From Ridgeia piscesae (taxonomy: Eukaryota; Annelida; Polychaeta; Sabellida; Siboglinidae): DNA of 64,000 nt. The notes below the pieces were generated by a model. The model was not told the DNA's origin and did no database searches. It saw nothing but the letters and a program-made list of their open reading frames with translations. Numbering within the stretch: position 1 is the stretch's first letter; every line of letters starts with the position of its first letter. The stretch lies in NCBI GenBank assembly GCA_025642075.2, contig JAODUO010000061.1, forward strand, positions 565,001 to 629,000, read 5' to 3'. The position numbers were made by a program, and so were the translations under genes. This document shows, in pieces, positions 1 through 55,200 of this stretch.

Positions 1-474
1 CGCGTGTACGCGTGTACGCGTGTACGCGTGTACGCGTGTACGCGTGTACGCGTGTACGCGTGTACGCGTGTACGCGTGTACGCGTGTACGCGTCGCGCGT
101 GCGCGTGTGCGCGTGTGCGCGTGTGCGCGTGTGCGCGTGTGCGCGTGTGCGCGTGTGCGCGTGTGCGCGTGTGCGCGTGTGCGCGTGTGCGCGTGTGCGC
201 GTGTGCGCGTGTGCGCGTGTGCGCGTGTGCGCGTGTGACGCGTGTACGCGTGTACGCGTGTACGCGTGTACGCGTGTACGCGTGTACGCGTGTACGCGTG
301 TACGCGTGTACGCGTGTACGCGTGTACGCGTGTACGCGTGTACGCGTGTACGCGTGTACGCGTGTACGCGTGTACGCGTGTACGCGTGTACGCGTGTACG
401 CGTGTACGCGTGTACGCGTGTACGCGTGTACGCGTGTACGCGTGTACGCGTGTACGCGTGTACGCGTGATGTTG
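1..474. repeat. CGCGTGTA octamer array with internal GTGTGCGC block
   Basis: (CGCGTGTA)n at 1-91, (GTGTGCGC)n at about 92-237 and (CGCGTGTA)n again to 470. Almost the whole tract alternates purine and pyrimidine, the pattern favoured for Z-DNA. It continues beyond the left edge. Confidence 0.97.
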
Positions 475-477
475 TAG

Positions 478-1111
478 TGTGTGTTCAAAAGGTATGAAAC
501 TAATAAGTGACATTTCTACAACTTTATTTACTTATTACAAGGCAATGACAAAATAGTCAAGTCGTACCTTTAGAATAAATCAATACAGACGTTTTCTACA
601 TTACGCAACATAAATTAAGTATTGTGGCATATTACAGTAGACAGTTTGGGTATAATTATGTATCAATATATTAATTCAGCGAATATATATATAAATATAT
701 TGGATTGTGGATTAATTATAAAATCACTTCGGTTTATATGGTTGTCATTCATTGCCTTCATCAAGTCGTAATTTCCCTTACTTAAGAAACATGTCCTGAC
801 ATATATGTGGTGTAAGCGATCATATTATGACGTAAGTCCTGATGAATAGCATGTATTTTTATGTAACATGTTTAATGTGCTTAAAGCTAAGCATTTTATT
901 TGTTGAACTATTTAATGTGAAGCCTACTTGTGCTGGCCATTTCAGTCAGTCTGGCAAAACCAGATAGTTACTCATTAACTGATTTTATGTGAAAATACTT
1001 ATTCTGGAAAAATCTATAGTTTTGGCTAAATAATTTTTTCTTACGAATTTTAGACATAGGAACACATATTCTGGTCTACAACATTCTTGTTTGATAACAT
1101 AAGCTCCCCAC
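478..1111 (-). other. CUB17 internal intron, right part
   Basis: AT-rich; no exon or element recognised. Confidence 0.4.
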
Positions 1112-43233
<42,122 letters not shown>

Positions 43234-44020
43234 TGCAGCGATCCACGGCACCCGGGGGCGCCACCTGGTGCAGAAAAAACAACACGATCACTGGAATTCA
43301 GTTCAACGGAACAGGCGCTTGCCTGTTGGACCTAGACGTATACATTTGTCTAACTCTGTATTGCTTTTCCATTCAGTGGTAAACAGTATAAATATTCAGT
43401 GTAGATATCTTTATAGTTACTGTACTCGGTGCGTTTAGAGAATGTATTTCATACCTATAGGGCCTAATTATACTGTGGTTGGTATCTGATTGCCTGTTCC
43501 CTTGCGGTAAATTGTACTTTGACGTGTTGCCGGCTCATATCAAATAACAGCAACAGAAGAAACACTTCCTGATCCTTGTCGACTCCAGTGGTGGAGATAA
43601 GAAGTTCACGAGGCCAGTGCGATATTGACATGCGGGCAATTATCAGCCCGTTCCTATCTGTCGGAGTCAATAGGTCTCCTTGTGGCACGGCACGGTCTAT
43701 TGCCACCTTATCAGCCGTTCCGCTCTGCTGAAGACAGCGAGAGTGAGTGCACTAAAGGGCCGCGAGTGGTCGATTGAACCGAGGCTTAGCCCTTAAAGGG
43801 GTTATGTTTACTCAGAATCAACCGAAGTGGTAATTATTAACAGACCGTTTTTGTAACTTATCTGTATTGAATATGGTAACATAGCGAACAACAAAGAACT
43901 TAGCCGTCAAATCTCCGAGGTCCCGTATACTGTAAATGTATAGAACTTTTCAGTAGCATACCCTCCCCGAGTTCTAATACCAAGATCCGAAATTAGCTCG
44001 CCAGGAATGTGGTGCTGTAA
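43234..44020. other. Region upstream of the CUB gene
   Basis: Expected to hold the promoter and 5' UTR. No gene recognised. Short frames here show no motif. Confidence 0.35.
43410..43415 (-). promoter_or_regulatory. Possible TATA-like box upstream of the CUB gene
   Basis: A TATAAA hexamer on the minus strand lies about 180 bases upstream of the candidate start codon. No other promoter element is evident, and such hexamers are common by chance in AT-rich DNA. Confidence 0.12.
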
Positions 44021-44039
44021 CCCAGGCTGAATGTTTATG

Positions 44040-44335
44040 TAGAAAGCATGAGGACCCAGGTTCGAATCCTGTGCTGCGGTGTTAAAACCGTGGGCAAGAT
44101 TTTTCACTCTACATTGCCCCAGTTCACTCAGCTGTATACGTGAGAACCCGGGTTCATGCTACAGAGAGTGGTGGATATGTGTACGAGCAGCCTTCGTGCA
44201 TTGTAGCATATGGCTGGATGCTTCCTAGAGAAGTTGAGACGGTGTTTGATTGAACAGGTCTGCCAGGGAAGTAAAGTGTTAAGCGGTTTGAACGGTCCTG
44301 AGGACTGGATACTGCGTAAAAAGAGCTTATCTTTT
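44040..44335 (+). mobile_element. tRNA-derived SINE
   Basis: B box ggttcgaatcc near the left end, then ccccagttcactcagctgta, tgattgaacaggtctgccag and the tail of the family. Plus orientation, A box diverged. Confidence 0.75.
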
Positions 44336-44514
44336 TAGTAGCTCTCTTGGTATTAATATGATAGTCAGTTTTTATAATACCACCAAGTTATACGCAGTAT
44401 TTTTTTAATTGGCAGGAATTGAATTATAGCGCAATATTTCAATTCACATTCACGCTGACTTAAACAAATAGGGCAACCCTCTTTTCAAAAGATGGTCCTA
44501 AAGCACATATACTA

Positions 44515-45205
44515 TTAGGGGAACGGCGGGTAAAGTGGGCCCCTCGGCCAAAGTGAGCCCCTCTGTTACAACAATCCTGGATACAATGCAGTCAATGCAA
44601 CGGTATTAGTGTTTACAGACCCTTCAGGGGACATAATTCAACGTCGTATTTGTTTCTTTGGCGCGAACGCAAAACGGTGAGTAGCAAATTAGTGTTTTGG
44701 GTACTTTTCTTTAAATAACTGATGTCCTTACAAACACAACCTTTTCATAAATTGTCAGGGTACATGGAGCAATAGGCCATAGTTAGTTGAATGAGCAATT
44801 TCAGTCTGAAGTGGATAAACGCATTAATAAAAAGTCGTCCAACCAATAATTTATGGCAGAGGTCAAAGTGGTCCCCACGGGGCTACAGTGCGACAAGCTA
44901 CAGAGGGACGACCTGGATCATTAAGGGCAGCCCTTACAAGAAAGACGTCGAGACCACGGCAAGACTGGTAACGTGCCTACAACCAACCGGTTCAAAGAAG
45001 AGAGGGCAAAACAAAAGCTGAAAATCGTGTCAAAAAAGACATAGAAGGAAGACAGTGACACTTGTAGAAAATGCGGGGAGTGTGGCCGGTGGACACACCA
45101 CGCATGTGCCGGGTATGAGCGTGGAGGGTTTATGTGCGAGATTAGCGCCAATTATTAAGTGGTATCGCATAGCCCACTTTGGCCTCCATGCTTTACAAAA
45201 TAATA
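44515..45205 (+). mobile_element. pogo/Tigger-like DNA transposon remnant
   Basis: The ends carry the inverted motif ggccaaagtg/cactttggcc (44547 area and 45176-45190). A plus-strand frame near 45045-45145 reads EDSDTCRKCGECGRWTHHAC, the cysteine/histidine finger found at the C-terminus of pogo-family transposases, after a Lys-rich stretch (KKRGQNKS). No DDE catalytic core remains. Confidence 0.55.
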
Positions 45206-45990
45206 AAATGGATGTGTTTTTAAAACTCGTCTAACGTATTATATTTATTAAGATAGAGTAACTAGACTGTGCATGCACTTAGTCAATACACATAACTAGA
45301 TAGTGTAGCAGAAATGAACCAATTTTGTACATAAATGTCAAATGAACGTCGATCGGCGCTTAAGGGGCGCACTTTACCAGCCCTTCCCTTTGCTAAATGT
45401 GGTGCTTTGTTATAGCATGTCACGATTTCACTCAAATTGGAACTTAGTCAACTCCATTAAGAGCGGCTTCAACATGACTGTCATCCCAGGAAGGACAGTT
45501 GAACGCCTTAATCCTAACTGTGGTGGCGAGATTGAGTTGTCTTTATACCTGTATCTGATTGATATTTTATTTCCTCCTTCACGGCCCTTTGCGCCTGTCA
45601 ATACAGGTAGCAGCGAGTCAGTCCGTTACATCCGACTGAACATAAATATTACAGATGCCATAAAATGAGTCACTTACCTCTTGCAGGTCCAATATGCACC
45701 GCTCTGCAGTGATTTATTCTCAAATAAGTCGTCTAGGTAGAAATATTTGTTAGAGAAAGGAAGAGCGCGTCGCTGGTGACTTCAGAGCAGCTATGTGGGT
45801 CAGAGAACTAGCTTGTAACCCGAACGAGGTTTACATATATGGCCTTCAATAGCGTCACGCTTGACGCTTCACATGTTAATCAGCATGTCCGCAGCGGGCT
45901 CGAAGCTGCGGGTCCTTATCAGTCCACCCTTAAGCGGAAAACAACGTAGCTGCTTGGCTAAAAGCCCAGTCATAAGGCCCAGTCACTGTG
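45206..45990. other. Intergenic stretch
   Basis: No gene or known element recognised; a 108-residue plus-strand frame at 45342-45668 has no familiar motif. Confidence 0.35.
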
Positions 45991-45992
45991 CC

Positions 45993-46793
45993 CCGTTTCT
46001 GATCGCCACGTTCGGGGGGGAAATCTGCAAATTTCGGCCGGGTGCCACGTTGGGCCACGTTATCGCCACATGGCTTTCCATGCGGTTGCCTCGTTGCCGC
46101 CACCCTCTAGATTCGCTGTCGTCACGTTGCGCCACGTTGTAGCTCCTTATGCCTCGCTGCTGCCACGTATCACAACGTACCACACCGTATCACAACGTAG
46201 CAGAAACGTAGCGCAACTTAGTATACGCGTTCTGTTCACATTCCGTCACGTTTTTGCTACGTTGTAGCCACGTTGTACTACGTTGTTGACACGTTTATTT
46301 TACGTTGTACCACGTTGTTGCCACATTGTAGTACGTTGTGGGAAAGGCAACCGAATTTTGAACATGTTCAACATTAAAATTTCCAATTCACATTGAGTCA
46401 TGCTTGATAACGCTTTAGCCACGTTGTTCCACGTTTGCTCACGTTGAAGCCACGTTCCGCAACGTAGCTTAACGACATAACGTGACGGCTAAAACATGAC
46501 ACTATGACTAGGGTAATAGTGTCAGGGTGAGTTGTGCTACATTTCTGCTACGTTATTGTAAGTTGTGATTCGCTATGATACGTGGCAGCAGCGAGACATA
46601 ACGAGACACAACGTGTCGACAGCAAGGCTAGAGCGGGACGGCAGCGAGGCATAATCCGACTTTGATCTTCGGTGTCACGTGTCAATCGCGTCACAGCGGG
46701 ACTACAGCGAAGCGACAGCGTGATTAGCACGTGACGACAACATGGCACCCTGGCTGAAATAACATTTTTCAGAACGTGGGGATCAGAAACAAC
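45993..46793. mobile_element. Foldback-type element with ACGTTG-rich subrepeats
   Basis: Inverted ends: gtttctgatcgccacgttc (45995-46013) pairs with 46772-46790 with one mismatch. Further inverted matches lie in order inside: 46039-46053 with 46739-46754 and 46140-46186 with 46570-46615. The centre is packed with cacgttgt-like subrepeats about 10-13 bp apart. No coding sequence. This matches the layout of foldback elements or a large MITE. Confidence 0.65.
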
Positions 46794-47149
46794 ACAACGG
46801 CGCGCCAAAACGTAACATTAACGCACGCGTTCAAAACAAGGTACTAATCACCTGCATCAGCGCGATCTATGATGAAGCTTTATTTGCCATTTTCAACATG
46901 CAAGCACATATCATGTTAAATAGGAATGTGTTCTGGCGCCGAGTCACGTAGTGCATATAGACAATAAAATGAAATATGACAAATAAATATATAATATATT
47001 AGTGTTTTTAAATTATAACAATAATAAAATGATGTAAGGGGATGATTTTAAACACAATTAGTCAGAGTAATGATATCGATACATGCTAAACGATTTTAGA
47101 TATTGTGGAAAACTGCATGTCTCGTAGGACAATTGTGTAGCACTTGAAG
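46794..47149. other. Intergenic stretch
   Basis: AT-rich; nothing recognised. Confidence 0.4.
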
Positions 47150-47665
47150 AGTCATACTGACTGTCCCAGCCAGCCGAGGCGCTTTTGGCTACATGCTTGT
47201 GATGCCTGTAAGGCCTCCGAGTTGGTCACATGGTCTTGCCTGCGGACATGCTGCAAGTCCTTGAGGCACCACAAATGAAAGCTGTTCAGGTGTTTTTCGT
47301 TACCAGCACGTGTCGTCCATGCTTCACTGCCACGCAGTAGAGTGCCAAGAACGCAGGGAGCCCTGACAGACACGTAACGTGGTGTTTTCTGTCAGATGAC
47401 CCTCTTGTTCACTCTTGCCATGACTACAACAGACTTGGTGACCCATGTGTTCACTTCCACTTCGAACGACGGTGACTAGGAGATCTTGAACCCAAAGTAA
47501 GTGAAGATGTCAACCACTTCAAATGTTGAAACATTTATGACAATGGACGGAATGGAGTTCGGTCATGGTCAGTCTGGACTCCCTGCAGGCATGGGACCAC
47601 CATTCCGCCAAGCTGTATAAGTGGACCTCCTTGGGGATGCCAGGGCAACGTCATCAGCCATAGAG
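47150..47665 (-). mobile_element. Decayed LINE, reverse transcriptase C-terminal part
   Basis: Minus-strand pieces read MADDVALASP (RT active-site region as ADD), then VLGTLLRGSEAWTT, LNSFHLWCLKDL and QDHVTNSEAL, the standard end of a widespread animal LINE protein. Stops and a frame change show decay. A different LINE type from the ones inside the CUB gene. Confidence 0.78.
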
Positions 47666-49241
47666 CATATCACACGTATATCATCAATAAACTTTAAATA
47701 AACTAATACATATAATAACATCTTATTAAATAAAAATATTACACAACCAAATAACTGGACTAGACAGATTTGCTATGATGAATCTTAGGGCATGATTTAA
47801 GCACCATGTCACACGTTGGTATTTGTCACCCAGAATTCAGTAAGACAAAAGGCCGATTGCTGGAGAGACTCCGTTTATTGATACTGCCAGGTCAAACTTC
47901 AAAACTCCTGTAACTCTACGATTATCACAACCCAGTGAATGCATCACACCTATAGTTCACTTATAACAACACAGAACTAGCCACAGCATGAACTGATAAC
48001 TATCAGATGATCATAGCTCGATACAGCCTCTCAAAAAGCTGACGTCTGGAACTGATTGCGAATTGATGGAGAAAATGATGCAACACAACCATAGAGCACA
48101 ACCAGCACGTCATGGTAACATACTGCCTCTGATGCATTAAGGACTTCATCTGATGACAAATACGAGGTGTCTTATCTGCTCATGACGTCCATACACATCT
48201 ATAATTAACATGATTCAAACCCAATACATGGCAGGAGATTTGCAATTTTTGCAATACAAAATCGCATTCACCACCTCGAGCATAAGTATTTTAAACAAGT
48301 ATTAATATTTTAATGTACATTATTATTTGGGAAACACTTGACCGAGTTAGAGTCACCTATAATATTTCTCCCATGCAGAAACTTTGTTTATAGTATAGGG
48401 AAAGCAGGAAGGATCCCACACAAAACATTGCAGCACATATCCCTGTTCCATCCACATGTCTGGCCATCACAGCATTAAAATACAATTTCACGAGCAATAA
48501 GGAATATGTATTATAAATGTTATGCTACACCTGCAGTAGTAAATAAATTAACAACAAACCTAACATTAAGCGGCACAATCGTCGAGCAGTACACTCACAA
48601 ACTATCATCATTTGTCTCGCCATAACTTTAACAAGAGTATGTGAAAACAACCAATAATGCAAGTTGCTGAAACTATTAATGGACAACAGCATCACCTGTC
48701 GTGCTAGCTACAAAAGTACCAATATCTCAGATATAAATATAGACAGATATCAACAGAAATACAAATGTAACATACATAAATAACAAAACAAAGTTTACAC
48801 CCAAACAGCATCGGTTGCTTGACTTCAATAACAGCTCACCGAAGCATGTCGATGTTTTATAAGTCATCCAACGGAACATACCAACCACCACAACAGGTCC
48901 AGTCAAGTCAATGGTGACGGAAATTTTAGTTGCGCAACAAAAGATTAAGTTGGTCTTTTAACTCTACAGGCGCGAAATAACGGAAATAAGCCAGTCAGTT
49001 GTGTGGAGTGTTCAGGTGTGATGCAATACTCTCTCTCCATTTTTCTTGAGTTAACACATCACCATTCCATCTTTCTAATTTTATATAAGTTCTACTCCCC
49101 CACTTATTTTACATTTCCATGTTTCGATACTATCTCACCTACATGATGAATCTTTATCAATTTACTAAAGGTGTCCATGTTTCAGTGCTATTTTGACTAC
49201 ACAATACCTCCGTTAACTTATTTCCTGTGCCCTTATCAAAC
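47666..49241. other. Downstream region of the Ig gene (3' UTR candidate)
   Basis: Lies directly after the Ig gene stop codon in transcription direction. AT-rich, no coding sequence. A TTTATT (AATAAA on the minus strand) near 47874 could be a polyadenylation signal, but this is unproven. Confidence 0.35.
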
Positions 49242-49426
49242 TCAGTCAGCTTTATCGCTGTCCTCCTCAGAGGACGACTCTTCTGAACTTGTCTCCTCAT
49301 CGCTAGATTCTTCCTCACTTGAGTCCTCACTCGAGTCCTCGGAAGCTTCGGCGGACTGAACCTGTGCGGATGTTTTTCTCTCCGTCTCCTCTGGGGCTGG
49401 CACCGACCTGTCCGTTGACTCCACTC
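49242..49426 (-). CDS. Terminal exon: Ser/Glu/Asp-rich tail and stop
   Basis: Acceptor TTGTGCAG, phase 1. About 61 codons starting V-E-S-T-D-R-S-V-P, then ASEDSSEDSSEEESSDEE and similar, ending D-K-A-D and TGA at 49242. Highly acidic and serine-rich, with many S-x-x-E sites that fit casein kinase 2. Joins in phase to the Ig exon at 53382. Confidence 0.85.
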
Positions 49427-52190
49427 CTGCACAAAAGTCACAACAGACGTTTATGAACAAGTCACAAGAGACACTAACAAACAGGTAAAAAAGGGTATCA
49501 ACAAAAGTCATATTGCACAACAACAGTCACAAGATGTATTTATATAATCACATGATGCTTGTAGTATACAAATTCACAAAAAGATGGATATGAAGTCAGT
49601 AAATAACACACGTCACAAGATACATTTAATGTCATGGGAAACATAAAAACAAATCACAAAAGAAACTTCTTAAAACAGTCGTAGGAGGCACGTAAAACAA
49701 CAGTCACAACAGTACACATTTATAAAACTAAGCCTGTTAGACATCTTTAATCAAGTCTCAACAACATTGAACAACATATTTAAACAAGTCACATGATAAG
49801 CTTAAACCGAACTCATGAAATACATAACAATTTAAATAAGCGTCGCCAGATATTTATTACCAAATCACACAAGTAATATTGTTGTATACAACAGCAAACA
49901 AGACATAAATACAGTATACAAAATTTAGTAGCAATGATATTTATTTTATATGGCACCTTGTCTTGCAGCACTGTACATAAAACCATTACATAACAATATA
50001 CAAATTATATATTACAAAATAAATATAATTTAATATAAAATCAATGAAGCTAAATCAATTGTATGAACATCAGCAGAGTAAAGCAAGTTAGTTCAATGTT
50101 AAAATTAATTAAAAAAATAGAAATTAAGGTGAGCACGGAGGGTTGGCTCTCTAACTGACTTAAATGAGAACACTGGCAATAGAGAACACCACCAATCTAA
50201 CACCATTTAATAAACCTAGATGGAAATTAGATTAGAGTAAACACAGTCATCAGCATCTGACTTTGTCTAACTGTAACATAACATAAACCAGGACATTCCA
50301 CCAAGCCCCAATCCTCCACCATCATTATCAGTTGGTCAACCAGTCAACACCACTTAAAACCATATCGTATCAGAATAATACTGACCGCTGACCAGCTACC
50401 AACCAGCCACTCGATCAAAGATGGCAGATTCAGTATTCAATAGGTCCTAGACTTCATTGTCCATTTGACATCTAAAGTGTTCAGTTGCTCATAAAATACA
50501 AATACTTCCACAAAAACGAACAACATCCGCTAGAAAATGGACTGATAATTTGTAAGTTGTCCAAAAGTACTGAGCAACACTTTGAATACTGACAACAACA
50601 GTATTGCGTGTGGTGCAGAGAAACAGGCGTTGAGAACTGGGTCAACAATCATTCTTGTCAAGTATGATAATTTGCAGTGAGGGACTCAACAAAGAGAGGG
50701 ACGGGAAATGTGGACATCAGAAAGCTGGAAGATGTCACATATACCACTGCCTTAGTGCATAAGTAGCAAGGACTAAGCAGGACATGTAGCAAGAAAAGCA
50801 CAATAAATAATAATGCTGATGCGAGATAGAATTCATACCTCCATGTTTGTACTCTACAATGAAATAATATCTTTACTTTCCGCCTGTAGACTATGTACAC
50901 TCCTTCGGTTGAAAGCTTATCACTGTTATGTACTGTATTGGTTTCTTTTTTATTGATTAAATGTGTGTTTATTAAATTTTCACTGCAATTGTTTATATCA
51001 ATAGGAGTTCCTTTCAAAAGCAAACAATAACTAAATTACTGGGTACCATTACTAAACAAATAGTAAATCGTACCTTTAAAAAGTCCAATACAACTAATCT
51101 ATACTCACAGACTTATAATTAAATAAACCACACTGACATCAAACCATTTCTGAGGCAACAAGTATTCATTACCAATTGGTCATGCTATTTGTTTGCAATA
51201 TTTCTCCAATAAAGTCAACTGCAGTTAACCCATGTTAAACGTAAAGCTCAGTGTGACACACAGAGGTACATATTCTGATCCGCAGTGGATAGAAACAGAG
51301 GTAGCCAACAGATATGACAAGCAGATGTCATGAAGGAGGATATTCAGATGGGAGTGGGACCAGTGCAGCTGATCCCATTGGAGAGGGAAACGAAACAAGG
51401 GAGAAGAGGGATATCGTTGCAGGCGGCCACAGACATGGCCTGCCACCTCACCCTGACTGTCTAGGTGAAGCCTGGTCCAGACCGGTGTACTGGAACTGGC
51501 CTGAGCCAACAGCTGCTCGTGCTGTGCTTGCTGGACAGAACAAAGGACGTCATACGCTTGACCACTGTCCGAAACTATATGGCCAATACAATTTAAATGA
51601 AGTGCTACGCTAAAAGTTAGATAATTAAGTTAGGTCATGTAACAGCGCTATGAGTTAGATATTATTGCTGTGTATTAGTTACAGTTTATTTTGCAATGGC
51701 TGTAAATAAATTGTTATATGCTGTAAGTAAGGTTAAAGTCTGTAGCTATGTATCGTGTTAGTTAGCACTTACCATGCTAGTTTTTGCAATAATACAACGT
51801 CTCAACAATATAATGACAATCATAGCTAAGCATTGCACTTTCTCCACCCTTCGTCCAACTCACCCACGTAAGGTCTTCAATGTTTTGCTGCAAATGTTTT
51901 ATAGTAATCTGTTACTTACAGTATCGTGACTTAGTGCTGCAAATGTTTTATAGTAATCTGTTACTTACAGTATCATGACTTAGTGCTGGAAATGCATGAC
52001 TCACTGATTGATACAACTATTCACAAATCGCATGCAGTGAAACAAATACAACTTTAAAGTTGATTTATATGTGGAATGGGATATCCTTGTAAAACTGAGG
52101 ATACATAGGGATATGGTGTACCTTTGGGGGGGGGCTGTAGTGAGGGTCATTAGAGCTACACAGAAATCTGCTGCTACCATTTCTCAAGAT

Positions 52191-52276
<86 letters not shown>

Positions 52277-55200
52277 CTCTCTCTCTCTCTCTCTCTCTCA
52301 CATGATATAGGCAGAAAAAGCTGAAACTGGTACAAGGTAGAGGGATACAACTGTGACATGATAGCTACAGAAGAGGTACAATAATGGAAAATATCATAGC
52401 TGCATGCATTGAGAAGTGAGAACAGTGAAGTGACGTTTGTGAAGTGCAAATGTGAAGTGTCAGCTAAACGAAAGCTGTGAAGTGAAAACTGTGACATTTA
52501 CATGACAATTGTGAAGTGACAAATGTGAAGTAAGTTTCACAAGAGTTGTGAAGTGAACATTTTCAGGGGCAGTTACATGACAGTTGTGATGTGACAGTTA
52601 CAAAGTGATAGCTATAGCTACATTTGTGAAGTTAACTTATGACATAATAGCTACATGACAGTTGTGAAGTGATAAATGACACCTACATGACAGTTATGAC
52701 ATGACAACTGTGAAATGATAGCTACATGACAGTAATGACATGACAGCTTCATTAAAGTTGTGAAAACTATGAAATGACAGCTACTTGACAGTTATGAAGT
52801 TACAAATGTAAAGTGACAGTTACATGACAGTAGTGAAGTGACAAATGTGAAATGATAGCTACATAACAGTTATGAAGTGACACAATTAATGTGAAGTGAC
52901 AGCTACATGACAGTTCTGAAGTGACAAATATGAAAGACAGTTGTGAATTGACACATGACTGCTGAATTATCTTCCAATAACATCTGCATGACAACATTAC
53001 ACACATGAACCAATCAATGCAATATAACATGAAACTACACTTGCAAAATCACACTTCTTCAAATGTAGTGATATGGTGTCTTGGTTTATGTAATTTGTTT
53101 TCTCCGTATATTTTAGCTGTCTCTCACAGTCATGCTCCAGCGTGTGTCACATGATGGAGATCATGTGACGTGACCATGAAATTCCACCCACTGAAGAAGG
53201 CTGTGAGGGACAGCTGAAATATATGGAGGAAATAAAAAACGTTTCTCGAGAGGTAAATATTTTACTAAATACGCTCACAGTTATGAATTGACTGCTTTGT
53301 TGTAATGAGACAACATTGTCAATGCGACTGTAAAATGACTCATTAAAGTCCACATGGAACCTGCATGACCTCTGACCTCACCTTTGACAGCGAGTGTGGC
53401 CGAGCAGGCAGCTGTGGCAGTCGCGCCAGTGATGCGACAGCTGTAGTCTCCAGCATCTGTCGTCTTCACCTCACGCAGCACAAGTTTACACTCTCCCCCT
53501 TCACTCGTCATCTCAATGTTCTTCCCTGCCTCCAGCTCCTGGCCATCCTTGCTCCTGAGGGCAAACATCTGACCAGTTCTCATGAAATGTCGACAAACTG
53601 TGTTTGTTGCTGTAAGTACGGTCTAGCAAATGATATAACCCAGTTACCAAATCAGCAATTTAAAAACAAATTCAAGTCGCTATTACTTTCTGTGTATCTG
53701 TAAATATTTATCACAATGCAAAAATGAATTGTTACTGTTATTACAACTTACTACAGTTACTGTGTTTTGTTTGACTTTGAAAGGGCATAGCGCCTTACAA
53801 GTCACATGACTTCTGCTATGTCCATTCAACAACAGCAGCAACTCACCAATCATCTTTCCCATAATATGTGGTACTAAGCAATATTATTATTATTATTATG
53901 CTATTGTGTTGTTATTGAATAAACTTTCATTCATTCATACTTATGGGTGTTGTATAGGTAATTGAAATTAGGTTCATAATCTTTGTCTTGATGAGAGATT
54001 TCATGAGCTGTATGTTTTTGCATATCCATCTTGAAATCTATTACCACTACCATCAAAAAATGTGTCATTTTAGGCAGTATCATAATATTTGTCACATTGT
54101 GTTAGCTTTAGCACATACTACAAAAATACAAGTTGAAGTTATATATTTATAAAATGGTATACATATTAATGTACAGTCCCACTGTATACCATTAATCTAC
54201 AGCTTAATCTACGGGTATTTGGAAGTACAGTAACGCCTTTATTTTCCTCAAAAGATTCTCACCATTAAGTCATATTTAGCTTAGTTTTATTTTGAATTAA
54301 ACATTCCATAATATATTACCAGTTTAAATAGAATTTCCTCTTTTCCACTTTACACAGTAGAAACTTGCAAAGAAAACTTTTGACTCGTTAAGAATAGAAT
54401 AACTACTAACCATGTGACCTTTGGCTGACCAGTCACGTGACACACAAACTTGGCCTCCTTGCCTTCGTCCACTTCACATGCGCTGATGGTGTCCTTGAAG
54501 GATACGGCTTCTTCTGAAACCAAAGAGCCTTCTATAGTTGGTGTTTAATCTTCACCGTACTGACTATGTGACGGTCTGTTTGTTATTGGAAGTGTCAAGT
54601 ACCTGGTGTGTCTTCTTTCCCCCCGTCTCTGTCCTCTAGTTTATCTGACAGATTCCTTCCTCTTATCTCTCCCACCCCTCTTGCTCTCCTTCTCCCTTTC
54701 CATCACCCTTCATGATCAGACCTCTCTCCTGCCCTCCCTCCCGCACTGTCTCTCCCCTCCTCTCCATCTCTCCCATCCCCCACTCTCCTGCCTATCTCGC
54801 TCTCTTCCCCTCTTAAGAAAAGTAAAGGTAAGTTCTTATATAGTGCAGTATCCATAGCTCTGGACTGCTTAAAACACTTGAAAATCCCCCTGGCTGACCT
54901 GTTCAATCAAACACCATCTCAACTTCCCTGGGAAACATCCTACAACACTTCAATTAATGCGCTAAGACTGCTCGTACAATTATCCGCCACTATCTATAGC
55001 TCATTCATACACTTGAGTGAACTGGGGCAATGTGCTGATGGTCACACATGGCAGCACAGCATTTGAACCCGAAGGTCTGAAGTGACTACCACTGCCTGAA
55101 CCACTGCGCACTTACCTCACCCCCTCCACCTTCCCTTCTCACCATGCCCTGATAAATCTGCCACATTCCTCCCTCCTTCGCTCTATACTGTCTTTCCCTG

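Noticed and set aside
4..497. Open frames reading Val-Tyr-Ala-Cys-Thr-Arg repeats
   Set aside because: All three plus frames stay open only because the 8-bp unit has no stop; no start context or splice support.
51225..51613. Overlapping frames on both strands near 51.2-51.6 kb as an extra exon
   Set aside because: No known domain, no splice sites in the right phase; the Ig exons on either side already join in frame.
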